NCBI GenBank assembly: GCA_035517115.1
Contig: DATIZL010000052.1
Coordinates: 1 to 31,155, forward strand
From: Hyphomicrobium_A sp035517115
Lineage (GTDB): Bacteria; Pseudomonadota; Alphaproteobacteria; Rhizobiales; Hyphomicrobiaceae
DNA: 31,155 nt
Direction: 5' to 3'
Shown here: in pieces, positions 23,500 through 31,155 of the stretch
Numbering within the stretch: the first letter of the stretch is position 1
Layout: each line of letters opens with the position of its first letter
Notes under the pieces: generated by a model
Told to the model about the DNA's origin: nothing
Databases searched by the model: none
Seen by the model: only the letters and a program-made list of their open reading frames with translations
Made by a program: the position numbers and the translations under genes

Positions 23500-25136
23500 T
23501 TAGAAGACCGTGTTGAGTGCGATGTCTTGCAAGAGGTCGCCGGGTGGCGTCCGCACCGCGCGTGGGTCAAGGGCGGTGACCACGTCGCCCAAGTCCGCGA
23601 GCGGGGCGGACGCGCGCGCGGCGTGGTCGCCCAAGTCCGCGAGCGCTTCGCCCGCGAAGCGCCGCTCTTGGACGACGACGCCGGGTCGCGATCGAACACA
23701 ACGCGTTCGATGCCGGCGGACGGCGAGGCGAGGAAACCCTCGATGAGAATGCTGCCGCCTTTCGCCAATGCGAGCCCCAGGTCGTCCGGGCTCTGCGCCG
23801 GCCGGTAAAACGAAACCTCGCGTGGCTCGATGCCGCCGGCAAGCACGAGCTCATCGGTTTCGCCCGGTGCCGCCTCGTCGACGATCACGTCGTTGCCGTC
23901 ACCGTCGAGATAAACGTAGGTATCGCTGCCGGTACTCCCGATGAGTTCGTCGTCACCGGGGCCGCCGTAGAGCACGTCGTCGCCGCCGTGGCCTACGAGG
24001 ATATTGTCGGCGCCATCGCCGAGCAGGCGGTTCGGCAGCGCGTTGCCCTCGCCGCGGACGGCCGGCCCCACGAGCTCGAGGTTGCGCTCGCCGTCGGCGA
24101 GCACGTAGTCGGCCGTAGATATTATGGGCGCACCGCCGTCGTCGCTTACGAGGCGCGCGCTGTGCACATGCTCTGCCGCACCGGCTCTTCCTCCTTGCGA
24201 GGAGTCAAGGCCGCTCGGATCGAAGATGACGTCGTCCTCGATGAGATCGACGCCCTTGCCCAGCACGACGCGGTCGGTGGTGTCGTTCCACTGGATGCGC
24301 TCGATGGAGAACAGGTGGTCGACCCCGGCGGGGAACACCACGACGTAGTTCGGCACCTTGTGGGGGATCCAATAGCGGTTGAATGTGATGTGCACCGTCC
24401 CTGCGCCGGAATAGTCCATGACGTCCAAGCCGTCGTGCGCATACGGGAGGCCGGGCTGGCCGCCGTGCACGATGTTGAAGCCCGGCGACCAGTGGAAGAG
24501 ATCGTCGCCTTCGCCGCCGTAGAACTTATCGACACGGTTGCGATCGGAACCGCCGAAGAATTCATCCGTGCCGCGCCCGCCGAGCAGCGTCGTGAAGCTC
24601 TGATCGATGCGCAGGATGTCGTTGCCGCCCGTGCCAAGCAGCGTCGTGGTGCCGGGCGACATGTGCAGCCCGAAAGGGAGACCCCCGGACGTCTCGAGCC
24701 CTGAGTAGTGGATGAGCGAGGCAATGGCCGAGGAGGAGTTGATGGTCGGCGTCGGCGAGCCGGGGAGCCCGTATGCGATGTAGGGGTAGTCCTGCTCCTC
24801 GATGTCGCGCGCGTAGGAGGCCATCGTTTCCCACGCACCGAAAGCGGCGCCGTCGCAGGCGAGGCGGCGGCTGCCGCGCAATTCCGGCGTGCCGATCTTG
24901 GCGATGAGCGCCTCGCGCGCCGCGAGGTTTGCCACCGCCAAGGTGGTGCGGCCGTTCGCGCCCTCGATGCCCAGGAACGTGCCGTCGCGGCCGACCTCGC
25001 GCACGCCCTCCATCACGTACCAATCGTCCTGGCGTGAGGCAGCACCCAGATCGTCGGGCTGGTAGACGAGTTGCAGATGGTCGAAATCGAGGGCGGAAAG
25101 CTGCACGGGGATCCACTCGATGCGGACACACGGCAT
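23500..25136 (-). CDS. RTX-type calcium-binding protein, frameshifted near its 3' end
   Basis: From the ATG at 25134-25136 (MPCVRIEWIPVQLS...) an N-terminal domain (~1-165) contains DHLQLVYQPDDLG, VEG/GIEGANGRTTL and YIAYGLPGSPTPTINSSSAIASLI. Glycine-rich RTX repeats follow, e.g. LLGTGGNDIL, GGEGDDLFHWSPG, NILVGHGGDDVLYGGPGDDE and GSDTYVYLDGDGNDVI. These bind Ca2+ and suit type-I secretion; no signal peptide is visible. After ...ERVVFDRDP (around 23683-23687) the uninterrupted frame turns into an Arg/Ser/Thr-rich shadow and runs on to 23409. A one-base shift there restores a good 60-residue ending (GVVVQERRFAGEALADLGD ... LLQDIALNTVF) with TAA at 23500-23502. A lost base by mutation or sequencing error explains this. 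No HlyB/HlyD-type exporter is adjacent. Other starts at 25190 or 25256 are possible. Confidence 0.75.
23584..23645 (-). repeat. 20-bp direct repeat in the RTX gene 3' end
   Basis: GTCGCCCAAGTCCGCGAGCG is present at 23584-23603 and 23626-23645, a 42-bp (14-codon) period. In the restored minus-strand frame it encodes the repeated LADLGD. A period divisible by three and a sensible peptide support that frame as the true one. Confidence 0.8.
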
Positions 25137-25194
25137 TGGCAGCAGGGCCTTCAAAACGGCGAGGCGCTCTATTCTTGCGCGCAAATGCATGTTT

Positions 25195-25223
25195 AATACA
25201 ATTTTAAGTTGTATTCCAGCCAA
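25195..25223 (-). promoter_or_regulatory. Promoter and palindromic operator of the RTX gene
   Basis: AATACAA (25195-25201) and TTGTATT (25209-25215) form a perfect 7-bp inverted repeat with a 7-base AT-only-plus-one-G spacer. On the minus strand TTGGCT (-35, 25218-25223) and TGTATT (-10, 25195-25200) flank it with exactly 17 bp, so a bound repressor would block RNA polymerase. The arms resemble MarR/OhrR-type operators. Transcription would begin near 25188, favouring the 25136 start. It could also affect the divergent efflux operon. Confidence 0.5.
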
Positions 25224-25369
25224 ACCGACCATCAGGGCCTGCGCAACGAGCCTCACCCTCGGCAGTGCTCGCTCTTGTTCGTCGAGATTCGTTAGCTCGT
25301 ATCCGCTAGCGTTGATCTGAGCGCGGCAGGGGGCGCGCGCTCGTCGACGCTACTGACCCTGGCGGGAGC

Positions 25370-26536
25370 ATGGGCATCCAATCATCGAGACTGCGCGTCG
25401 GCGTGGCCTTCGCGTCGATCCTGTTGCTCGTTGGATGCGGGCAGCAGAACAAGTATCAGCCTCCGCCGCCGGCCGAGGTGACCGTCGCCAAACCCGAGCA
25501 GCGCAAGGTCACCTTGTATATGGAGGTGACGGGTACCACTGCCGCCTTCAATCGCGTCGATCTCGTCGCCCGCGTGCAGGGCTTCCTCGACAAGGTCACC
25601 TACAAGGACGGCGCGTCGGTCAAGAAGGGTGATCTTCTCTTTCAGATCGACCAGCAGGACTACAAGATCGCCCTGCAGATCGCCGAGGCAACCGCCCAGC
25701 AGCAGGAGGCGCTGCTGTTGCAGGCGGAAGCCGACCTGAAGCGAAAGCAGGAGCTCGTCAAAACCTCGGCCGTGTCCGTGGCCAACGTCGATGACGCGCG
25801 CGCCAAGCGGGACTCGACCCTTGCCGCGCTCGACCAGGCCAAGGGCCAAGTCGAGCAGGCCAAGCGCAACCTCGAGTACACCACCATCCTGGCGCCCTTC
25901 GACGGCACCGTCTCGGCGCGTCTCGTCGATCCCGGCGCTATGGTCGGAGCCGGCTCCCCCACCAAGCTTGCCACCATCGTGCAGCTCGATCCGCTCTACG
26001 TGAAGTTCAACATCGACGAGCAGCAGGTGCTTACCGTGCGCGAGCGCATGCGCGAGATGGGCGTCACGCTCAAGGACTTGGGCCCCATCCCGGTCGATAT
26101 CGGAACGCAGACGGAAACCGGCTATCCGCACACCGGCACGCTCGACTACGTGGCGCCCGAGATCGATTCCAGCACCGGCACGCTGGCGGGCCGCGCCGTC
26201 TTCGACAACAAGAAAGGCGTGCTCGAGCCGGGGCTGTTCGTGCGCGTGCGCATCCCCAAGCAGCTGAACGTCGAGTCGATCCTGGTGCCCGATGTCGCGC
26301 TCGGCAACAACCAGCAGGGCCGCTATCTGCTCGTCGTCGACGACAAGAACGTCGTGCAGCAGCGTCAGGTCGAGGTCGGCGATCTGGTCGACGGCTCCCT
26401 GCGCATCATCAAGAGCGGAATAACACCCGAAGACCGCGTGATCGTCGGCGGAATGATGCGCGCACTTCCGGGCGGCACCGTCGTGCCGGTCACCGCCTCG
26501 GCGTCGGCTGCGCCGGCTGACAAGGGCGGCAAATGA
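25370..26536 (+). CDS. RND efflux periplasmic adaptor lipoprotein (membrane fusion protein)
   Basis: A 388-residue protein. The signal peptide ends in LLLVGC, with the lipidated Cys at residue 23. The AcrA/MexA order is visible: beta-barrel start and lipoyl half (VTLYMEVTGTTAAFNRVDLVARVQGFLDKVTYKDGASVKKGDLLFQID), an alpha-hairpin coiled coil (~95-165, LQIAEATAQQQEALLLQAEADLKRKQEL), the second lipoyl half (YTTILAPFDGTVSARLVDPGAMVG), and barrel/membrane-proximal domains (GTLDYVAPEIDSSTGTLAGRAVFDN, GLFVRVRIP). It links the inner-membrane pump to an outer-membrane channel. GGGAG lies just upstream of the ATG. The ATGA overlap with the pump gene shows a coupled operon. No outer-membrane factor or regulator gene follows in the window. 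Confidence 0.96.
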   Translation: MGIQSSRLRVGVAFASILLLVGCGQQNKYQPPPPAEVTVAKPEQRKVTLYMEVTGTTAAFNRVDLVARVQGFLDKVTYKDGASVKKGDLLFQIDQQDYKIALQIAEATAQQQEALLLQAEADLKRKQELVKTSAVSVANVDDARAKRDSTLAALDQAKGQVEQAKRNLEYTTILAPFDGTVSARLVDPGAMVGAGSPTKLATIVQLDPLYVKFNIDEQQVLTVRERMREMGVTLKDLGPIPVDIGTQTETGYPHTGTLDYVAPEIDSSTGTLAGRAVFDNKKGVLEPGLFVRVRIPKQLNVESILVPDVALGNNQQGRYLLVVDDKNVVQQRQVEVGDLVDGSLRIIKSGITPEDRVIVGGMMRALPGGTVVPVTASASAAPADKGGK

Positions 26537-29500
26537 TCGCCAAGTTCTTCATCGAACGGCCAGTCCTCGCCAACGTGATCGCGCTCTTGATCGTGATCCT
26601 CGGCCTCGTCGCACTTTTGCGGCTTCCGGTCTCGCAGTATCCCGACGTCACTCCGCCTACGGTGGTTGTCACCGCGCGCTATCCCGGCGCCAGCTCGGCG
26701 ACGGTCGCCCGCGAAGTCGCGCTGCCGATCGAGCAGAAGGTCAACGGCGTCGAGGGCATGATCTACATGTCCTCGCTCTCTACGAGCGACGGCCAGTACA
26801 CGCTCACGGTGACGTTCAAGATCGGGACCGACGGCGACAAGGCGCAAATTCTCGTCGAGAACCGCGTGTCGAGCGCACTCGCCTCGCTGCCCGACAGCGT
26901 GCAGAAGCAGGGTGTGCAGACCAACAAGAAGTCGACCTCGATTTTGGAGATCGTGTCGCTCGAATCTCCCGATGAGCGCTACGACAGCCTCTTCCTGTCG
27001 AACTACGCCACCATCAACCTCGTCGACGAGCTCGCCCGCCTCGATGGCGTCGGCAGCGTTGCCGTGTTCGGCGCCGGCCAGTATGCGATCCGCATCTGGA
27101 TGGACCCGCAGAAGCTGCAAGCGCGCGGGCTCGTGCCCAAAGACGTGATCGACGCCGTCAACCTGCAGAGCCGCTCCACCAGCGCCGGCCAGGTCGGCGT
27201 GCCGCCAGTGCCGCACGGACAGGCGTTCCAGTATTCGATCAACGTGCGCGGCAAGCTCGATGAGGTCTCCGAGTTCGAGAACATCATCGTCAAGACCGAC
27301 AGCGGCGGCCGCATCACGCGGCTGAAAGACGTGGCGCGCGTCGAGCTCGGCGCGCAGCAGTACAGCCAGACCTTCAAGCTCAACGGAAAACCGTCGGCAG
27401 GGGTCGCCATCTACCAGCTTCCCGATGCCAACGCGCTCGATGTCGCCAAGCGCGTCGAGGCGCGCATGAAGGTGTTGGACAAGGCCTTCCCCGAGGGCAT
27501 GGCGTGGTCGATCCCCTTCGATACTACGAAGTTCGTCAACTCTGCCGTGCACGACGTCTACCGCACGCTCATCGAGGCCGCGCTGCTGGTGCTGGTGGTG
27601 ATCCTCGTGTTCCTGCAGGACTGGCGCGCGACCCTGGTGCCGGCGACCACGGTGCCGGTGACCATCATTGGCGCCTTCGCCGCCATGGCGCTTTTGGGCT
27701 TCACGGTGAACCTGTCGACGCTGTTCGCGATCATTCTCGCCATCGGCATCGTCGTGGACGACGCCATTATCGTGGTGGAAGGCGCGGCCAAGCACATCGA
27801 GCACGGGCTTTCCCCGCACGATGCCGCAGTCAAGGCCATGGACGAGCTGCTCGGCCCCATCATCGGCATCACGCTTGTGCTAATGGCGGTGTTCGTGCCC
27901 GCCGCCTTCCTCCCGGGCCTTTCCGGCCAGATGTACCGCCAGTTCGCGCTCGTGATCGCGGCGACATCGCTCATCAGCGCCATCAACGCCATGACGCTGA
28001 AACCCACCCAGTGCGCGCTGTGGCTGCGCCCAGTGAAGCCGCCCGAGCAGCGCAACTTCTTCTATCGCGGCTTCAACAGCGTCTATAACCGCGCCGAGCA
28101 CGCCTACGCCGGGCTCATGAAGCGTATGGTCTCTCACAGCGGCTTGATGGCGCTGATCGTGGCCGCGCTCGTCGGTTTGGCCGTCTTCTCGCTGAGCCGC
28201 GTGCCGACGGGCTTTCTGCCGATCGAGGACCAGGGCTACTTCCTCGTCATCGTGCAGCTGCCCGAAGGCGCCTCGCTCGAGCGCACCACGGCGGCGCTCG
28301 ACGACATCACCACGCGCGTGCAGGCGCAGCCGGGCGTCGCCAAGGTCGTCGCCATCGCTGGCATTGCCGCGCTCAATGACAGTGCGAGCCTTTCGAGCGC
28401 CGGCGTCGCTTACGTCATCTTGAAGGACTGGGAGGAGCGCAAGAAGGGCGAGGATCTACTCGGCCTCTACAAGGGGCTCAGCGCGCGCGTGCAGAACATT
28501 CCCGACGGTACCGCGCTGGTGATCCCGCCGCCGGCTATTCAGGGTATCGGCAACACCGCGGGCGCGACCATGAAGGTTGAGCTGCGCGACGGCAGCTTCG
28601 ACTACGCCAAGCTCCAGAGCCTGGCGCAAGCGATCGCGGACCGCGCGCGCGATCAATCGATGGTCGCGTCCTCGACCAACGTCTTCCTCGCCGATGCCCC
28701 GCAGATCAACGTCAACATCGACCGCGTGAAGGCGGAGACACTGGGCGTGCCGCTCGGCAACGCGCTCGACACCTTGAGCTCCTATATCGGCTCGAGCTAC
28801 GTCGGCCAGTTCAACAAGTTCGGCCGCGTGTTCCAGATCTACGTGCAGGCCGATGCCGCCGCGCGCATAAATCCGGAGAGCCTTCAGTACCTGCAGGTGC
28901 GCAACAACGACGGCAACATGGTGCCGCTCGGCACGTTGGCCTCCATCAAGACGGTGGCGGGCCCCTCGGTGATCAGCCTCTACAATCTCTACCCTGCCGC
29001 GACCGTCATCACGGCGACCGCCCAGGGCTACAGCTCGGGTCAGGGCCTCGGCCTACTCGAGCAAATCGCCGGCAACACGCTGCCGCCTGGCACCGGCTAT
29101 GAGTGGACGGCGATGTCCTATCAGGAGAAGGAGGTCGGCAATCAGATCTACCTGATCTACGGCTTGAGCCTCTTGCTCGTCTATCTGGTGCTCGCCGGCC
29201 AGTACGAAAGCTGGATCGCGCCCGCCACCGTCATCATCTCGGTGCCGCTGGCGCTGCTCGGTACCGCGGCTGCACTGCTGGCGTTGGGCGTCGGCAACAA
29301 TCTCTATACGCAGATCGGCCTCATCCTCTTGATCGCGCTGTCGAGCAAGAACGCCATTCTGATTGTCGAGTTCGCGCGCGAGCTGCGCATGAAGGAAGGC
29401 CACGGCATTCTCGACGCCGCGGTGGAGGCGGCGCGCTCGCGCTTCCGCCCGATCCTGATGACGTCGTTCGCCTTCATCCTCGGCGTGGTGCCGCTGGTGC

Positions 29501-29700
29501 TCGCCAATGGCGCCGGCGCCAACGCGCAGAAGTCGATCGGCATCGCGGTGTTGACCGGTATGCTCGGCTCGACGCTGCTCACGGTCGCGTTCGTGCCCTC
29601 GATCTTCGTGGTGCTGCAGCGCATCGAGGAGGCGCGGCTGAAGCGCAAGGCGGCGAGGACGGGCTCGAGCGGGACGCCGTCGCCGCAGACCGCGGGTTAG
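26533..29700 (+). CDS. RND efflux pump inner-membrane transporter, HAE1 family
   Basis: A 1055-residue AcrB/MexB-type proton/drug antiporter with the expected 12 membrane helices and two large periplasmic loops. The N-terminus is FFIERPVLANVIALLIVILG. The proton-relay pair D409-D410 lies in helix 4 (AIGIVVDDAIIVVE), the relay Lys is in LSSKNAILIVEFARE, and the following RPILMTSFAFILGVVPL is intact. So the pump should be active. HAE1 pumps export hydrophobic and amphiphilic compounds such as drugs, dyes, detergents or plant phenolics; the substrate cannot be read from sequence. It starts in the 4-bp ATGA overlap with the adaptor gene. The C-terminus is a short basic, Ser/Pro-rich tail. It must borrow a TolC-like channel encoded elsewhere. 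Confidence 0.97.
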   Translation: MIAKFFIERPVLANVIALLIVILGLVALLRLPVSQYPDVTPPTVVVTARYPGASSATVAREVALPIEQKVNGVEGMIYMSSLSTSDGQYTLTVTFKIGTDGDKAQILVENRVSSALASLPDSVQKQGVQTNKKSTSILEIVSLESPDERYDSLFLSNYATINLVDELARLDGVGSVAVFGAGQYAIRIWMDPQKLQARGLVPKDVIDAVNLQSRSTSAGQVGVPPVPHGQAFQYSINVRGKLDEVSEFENIIVKTDSGGRITRLKDVARVELGAQQYSQTFKLNGKPSAGVAIYQLPDANALDVAKRVEARMKVLDKAFPEGMAWSIPFDTTKFVNSAVHDVYRTLIEAALLVLVVILVFLQDWRATLVPATTVPVTIIGAFAAMALLGFTVNLSTLFAIILAIGIVVDDAIIVVEGAAKHIEHGLSPHDAAVKAMDELLGPIIGITLVLMAVFVPAAFLPGLSGQMYRQFALVIAATSLISAINAMTLKPTQCALWLRPVKPPEQRNFFYRGFNSVYNRAEHAYAGLMKRMVSHSGLMALIVAALVGLAVFSLSRVPTGFLPIEDQGYFLVIVQLPEGASLERTTAALDDITTRVQAQPGVAKVVAIAGIAALNDSASLSSAGVAYVILKDWEERKKGEDLLGLYKGLSARVQNIPDGTALVIPPPAIQGIGNTAGATMKVELRDGSFDYAKLQSLAQAIADRARDQSMVASSTNVFLADAPQINVNIDRVKAETLGVPLGNALDTLSSYIGSSYVGQFNKFGRVFQIYVQADAAARINPESLQYLQVRNNDGNMVPLGTLASIKTVAGPSVISLYNLYPAATVITATAQGYSSGQGLGLLEQIAGNTLPPGTGYEWTAMSYQEKEVGNQIYLIYGLSLLLVYLVLAGQYESWIAPATVIISVPLALLGTAAALLALGVGNNLYTQIGLILLIALSSKNAILIVEFARELRMKEGHGILDAAVEAARSRFRPILMTSFAFILGVVPLVLANGAGANAQKSIGIAVLTGMLGSTLLTVAFVPSIFVVLQRIEEARLKRKAARTGSSGTPSPQTAG

Positions 29701-29805
29701 CGTTCCCGCCTTCCTTACGGCAAACGAGCATCGGCTTGCTGTCAGCCTTAGTTTTCGTGGATCTGGCCTTGCGCTGGCGATCCTGATTGCTTCACGGGCG
29801 GCTGA

Positions 29806-29994
29806 ATGTGGAAGCGGCTGAAATCGCGATTTTGGGACGTTGAGACCATGGTTTTGGGCGCGCCCGAGCTGTACGTCGTCCACCACAAGGTGCCATGGCT
29901 GCGACGGCTCGCCCGGTTCTTACGGCGCGAGCGCGAGATCGCCATCGTCGTTCTCTTGCTGGTCCTGCTGACGATCTACGTGTATTGGCCCTGA
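29806..29994 (+). CDS. Possible 62-residue membrane protein
   Basis: A short ORF from ATG 29806. The first ~38 residues are basic and aromatic (MWKRLKSRFWD ... HHKVPWLRRLARFLRRERE), followed by one clear C-terminal hydrophobic helix (IAIVVLLLVLLTIYVYWP). The helix reads as a tail anchor with a positively charged cytoplasmic side. No good ribosome-binding site precedes the ATG, and I know no family match. The order of charged and hydrophobic parts is too regular to be an obvious shadow, and nothing on the opposite strand competes convincingly. It lies 105 bp after the pump gene. Function unknown; it could also be non-coding. Confidence 0.5.
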   Translation: MWKRLKSRFWDVETMVLGAPELYVVHHKVPWLRRLARFLRREREIAIVVLLLVLLTIYVYWP

Positions 29995-30148
29995 AAGGCC
30001 ACGTACTTCAGGCTGTTGCGCCCGGTGGCTCCCTCACCGGGAGAAAATCGGCTGAAGTGTCATGAAAGCTGTTGATACCTAGTCCTTTGTTCTTTTTGGC
30101 CAGTCTCGTTTCGACCTTATGCTCACATAGTGATTCGGGGATCAGGGG

Positions 30149-30523
30149 GTGATCGTGACAAAGCTTCGCCAGCACATCGAGGAAATGCGTGCGAACGTTA
30201 CGCAGACGGCATCGAGCGAGCAATCTCTCGTCAAAAACCTGGGAGACGCGCTGAACCACGTCGACCAGCAGCTCCTGCGCGACATTCGAAAGGTGGCCGC
30301 CGAGCACGAGGCGCGGCGCGCGGTGATTTTCAACGAGCTGCAGGCGTTGGCCTGCAACATTGGCGTGTTCCAGCCGGCGCCGGACATGACCGCCATACCG
30401 CACCAAAATGAAGGGCATCCATACTTCCCGGCTGTCGGCGATTGGCGCCAGGCGACCAGAAACCTCAGCTATCAGGATGAGTTCGAGGCCCACTTGAGCG
30501 GTCCCAACGGCAAGCAACACTGA
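30149..30523 (+). CDS. Hypothetical small helical protein
   Basis: 124 residues from GTG at 30149; a second GTG at 30155 has GGGGG better placed and gives 122 residues. No ATG is available in frame near the beginning. Residues ~1-75 (KLRQHIEEMRANVTQTASSEQSLVKNLGDALNHVDQQLLRDIRKVAAEHEARRAVIFNELQALA) have heptad-like spacing of Leu/Val/Ile and high helix propensity, suggesting a coiled coil. The rest (VFQPAPDMTAIPHQNE ... PAVGDWRQATRNLSYQDEFEAHL) is more polar and may fold separately. No signal peptide or membrane segment is seen, so it is probably cytoplasmic. I do not recognise the family. A strong hairpin starts at its stop codon and may end or protect its transcript. Confidence 0.7.
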   Translation: MIVTKLRQHIEEMRANVTQTASSEQSLVKNLGDALNHVDQQLLRDIRKVAAEHEARRAVIFNELQALACNIGVFQPAPDMTAIPHQNEGHPYFPAVGDWRQATRNLSYQDEFEAHLSGPNGKQH

Positions 30524-30560
30524 GATCGGGGGCCGCGCTGCCGCGGCTCCACGGATCTCA
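30521..30560 (+). other. Strong stem-loop at the 3' end of the 124-aa gene
   Basis: TGAGATC (30521-30527, including the TGA stop) pairs with GATCTCA (30554-30560). Inside it GGGGCCGCG (30529-30537) pairs with CGCGGCTCC (30542-30550), one G-T pair included, around a 4-base CTGC loop. No T-run follows, so it is either a 3'-end-protecting hairpin or a Rho-assisted terminator rather than a classic intrinsic one. Confidence 0.65.
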
Positions 30561-30957
30561 GAGAGTTACTTGCGCCTGCCGGTTCCATCCGTTGCGCGGC
30601 TGGCAGCATCTAGGAGCAGTCACGGGCCGCAGCCTCGCTAGCCGTTGCGCGGCGTGTTAGCTTGTCGCGATGACGGACGACGGCCAAGCCCCCCACACGC
30701 CCGAACCTCACCGCCCCCGCTCTTGCGGCGATCATTGCGCTCGCCGGCATCTTGCCGTTCGCGCGCTTCATGCGCGGCGTCGAGGTCATTCAGTGCAATG
30801 ATCCTGGAGGGACACACAGCGCGGGTCGATTGCCTTAATCGGCTTATCGAGGAGCGCTGAGGGCGCCGCAGCTGATCGCGTTAAGGCGCGGCACTGCCTC
30901 TCGGACGTGGACATTGCCGCGCGCGCTCGGTATGTGGCTAGCCTAGACTTGAGGTCC
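30524..30957. other. Gene-poor stretch before the tRNA
   Basis: This 434-bp stretch holds the hairpin at its left end and no supportable intact gene. A start-less open frame at 30674-30838 encodes a hydrophobic segment (APALAAIIALAGILPFARFM). A single-base change near the ATG at 30670 would join it to a start, so it may be a decayed small membrane protein gene. The bases immediately upstream of the tRNA should contain its promoter, but no -35/-10 pair is clear. Confidence 0.4.
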
Positions 30958-31034
30958 GGCCCCGTAGCTCAGTTGGATAGAGCATCAGATTCCTAATCTG
31001 AGGGTCGCGCGTTCGAATCGCGCCGGGGTCACCA
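30958..31034 (+). tRNA. tRNA-Arg, anticodon CCU
   Basis: All cloverleaf arms can be drawn. The acceptor stem GGCCCCG pairs with CGGGGTC, with one G-T pair at position 2. The D-stem is GCTC/GAGC, and the anticodon stem TCAGA/TCTGA encloses the loop TTCCTAA with CCT at 30992-30994. The variable segment is GGGTC, and the T-arm is GCGCG-TTCGAAT-CGCGC. The discriminator A is followed by an encoded CCA end (31032-31034). It decodes the AGG arginine codon, rare in GC-rich genomes. Such tRNA genes are frequent integration targets for tyrosine-integrase elements. Confidence 0.95.
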
Positions 31035-31082
31035 ATAATTTCAATGGGTTGCTGTCTCAAAAGTTGCACGAGCCCAATGGCC

Positions 31083-31102
31083 AGTAAGCACATAGTAAGC
31101 AC
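31083..31102 (+). repeat. Short direct repeat downstream of tRNA-Arg
   Basis: AGTAAGCAC occurs at 31083-31091 and 31094-31102, separated by AT, giving an 11-bp period. It is placed 49 bp after the tRNA end and could be a chance repeat or part of a protein-binding site. Confidence 0.5.
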
Positions 31103-31155
31103 GCGAACGAAACTCGCTCCAGAAGCGGGCGCAAACGTGCGCTAGACACGATCGG

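Noticed and set aside
31077..31145. A 22-codon ORF after the tRNA (MASKHIVSTRTKLAPEAG...)
   Set aside because: Very short, no ribosome-binding site, and close to the window edge.
1..31155. CRISPR arrays, insertion sequences, toxin-antitoxin or known defence systems
   Set aside because: I saw no regularly spaced repeats, transposase motifs, terminal inverted repeats, or defence-family signatures in the window.

Overview
The window is GC-rich, gene-dense chromosomal DNA that reads as an alphaproteobacterium of the order Hyphomicrobiales (Rhizobiales). The evidence is the gene order accA / xerD / 48-aa membrane protein / aroK-aroB-corC, followed by bolA / J-domain gene / cobS-cobT / phytase-like / rpmB / DUF3108 / SUV3-like helicase / S4 protein / fdxA / carD. 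From general knowledge, this order is typical of that group. The genus cannot be fixed from sequence alone.

Layout. (1) 1-2371, minus strand: three tandem paralogues of the YafK-type L,D-transpeptidase family. The first is cut by the window edge. A perfect TTAA-N7-TTAA CtrA-type box (2417-2431) lies just upstream of the promoter-proximal copy. (2) 2553-6501, minus: accA (TTG start), xerD, a secreted helical protein of unknown function and a 48-aa membrane protein. The last three look like one operon behind a TTGGAT-N17-CATAAT promoter. (3) 6674-9829, plus: aroK-aroB (shikimate pathway, 4-bp overlap) and a CorC/HlyC-type CBS membrane protein. (4) 9997-10209: a tiny secreted protein ending in a His/Trp/Arg-rich tail, with OmpR-like direct repeats in front and a good intrinsic terminator behind. 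(5) 10312-15693: bolA divergent from a J-domain gene, then cobS and cobT (aerobic cobaltochelatase subunits), a phytase-like secreted protein and convergent rpmB. (6) 16015-22410, plus: DUF3108 protein, SUV3-like RNA helicase translationally coupled to an S4/Hsp15-like protein, 7Fe ferredoxin, and a CarD regulator with a long Lys/Ala-rich histone-H1-like N-terminal tail. (7) 22436-25136, minus: an SNase-fold protein that has lost catalytic residues, and an RTX-type calcium-binding protein whose 3' end is interrupted by a one-base frameshift. (8) 25370-29700, plus: RND efflux adaptor and pump. (9) 29806-31155: two small orphan genes, a strong hairpin, a possible decayed ORF, and tRNA-Arg(CCU) near the right edge.

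Most of the window is conserved housekeeping core. The accessory-looking parts are 1-2371, 9830-10282, 22436-25370 and 29700 to the end. I did not find an obvious new defence or mobile system. The best leads are the CtrA-box / L,D-transpeptidase cluster, the palindrome-controlled frameshifted RTX gene, the H1-tailed CarD and the small His/Trp-rich secreted protein.
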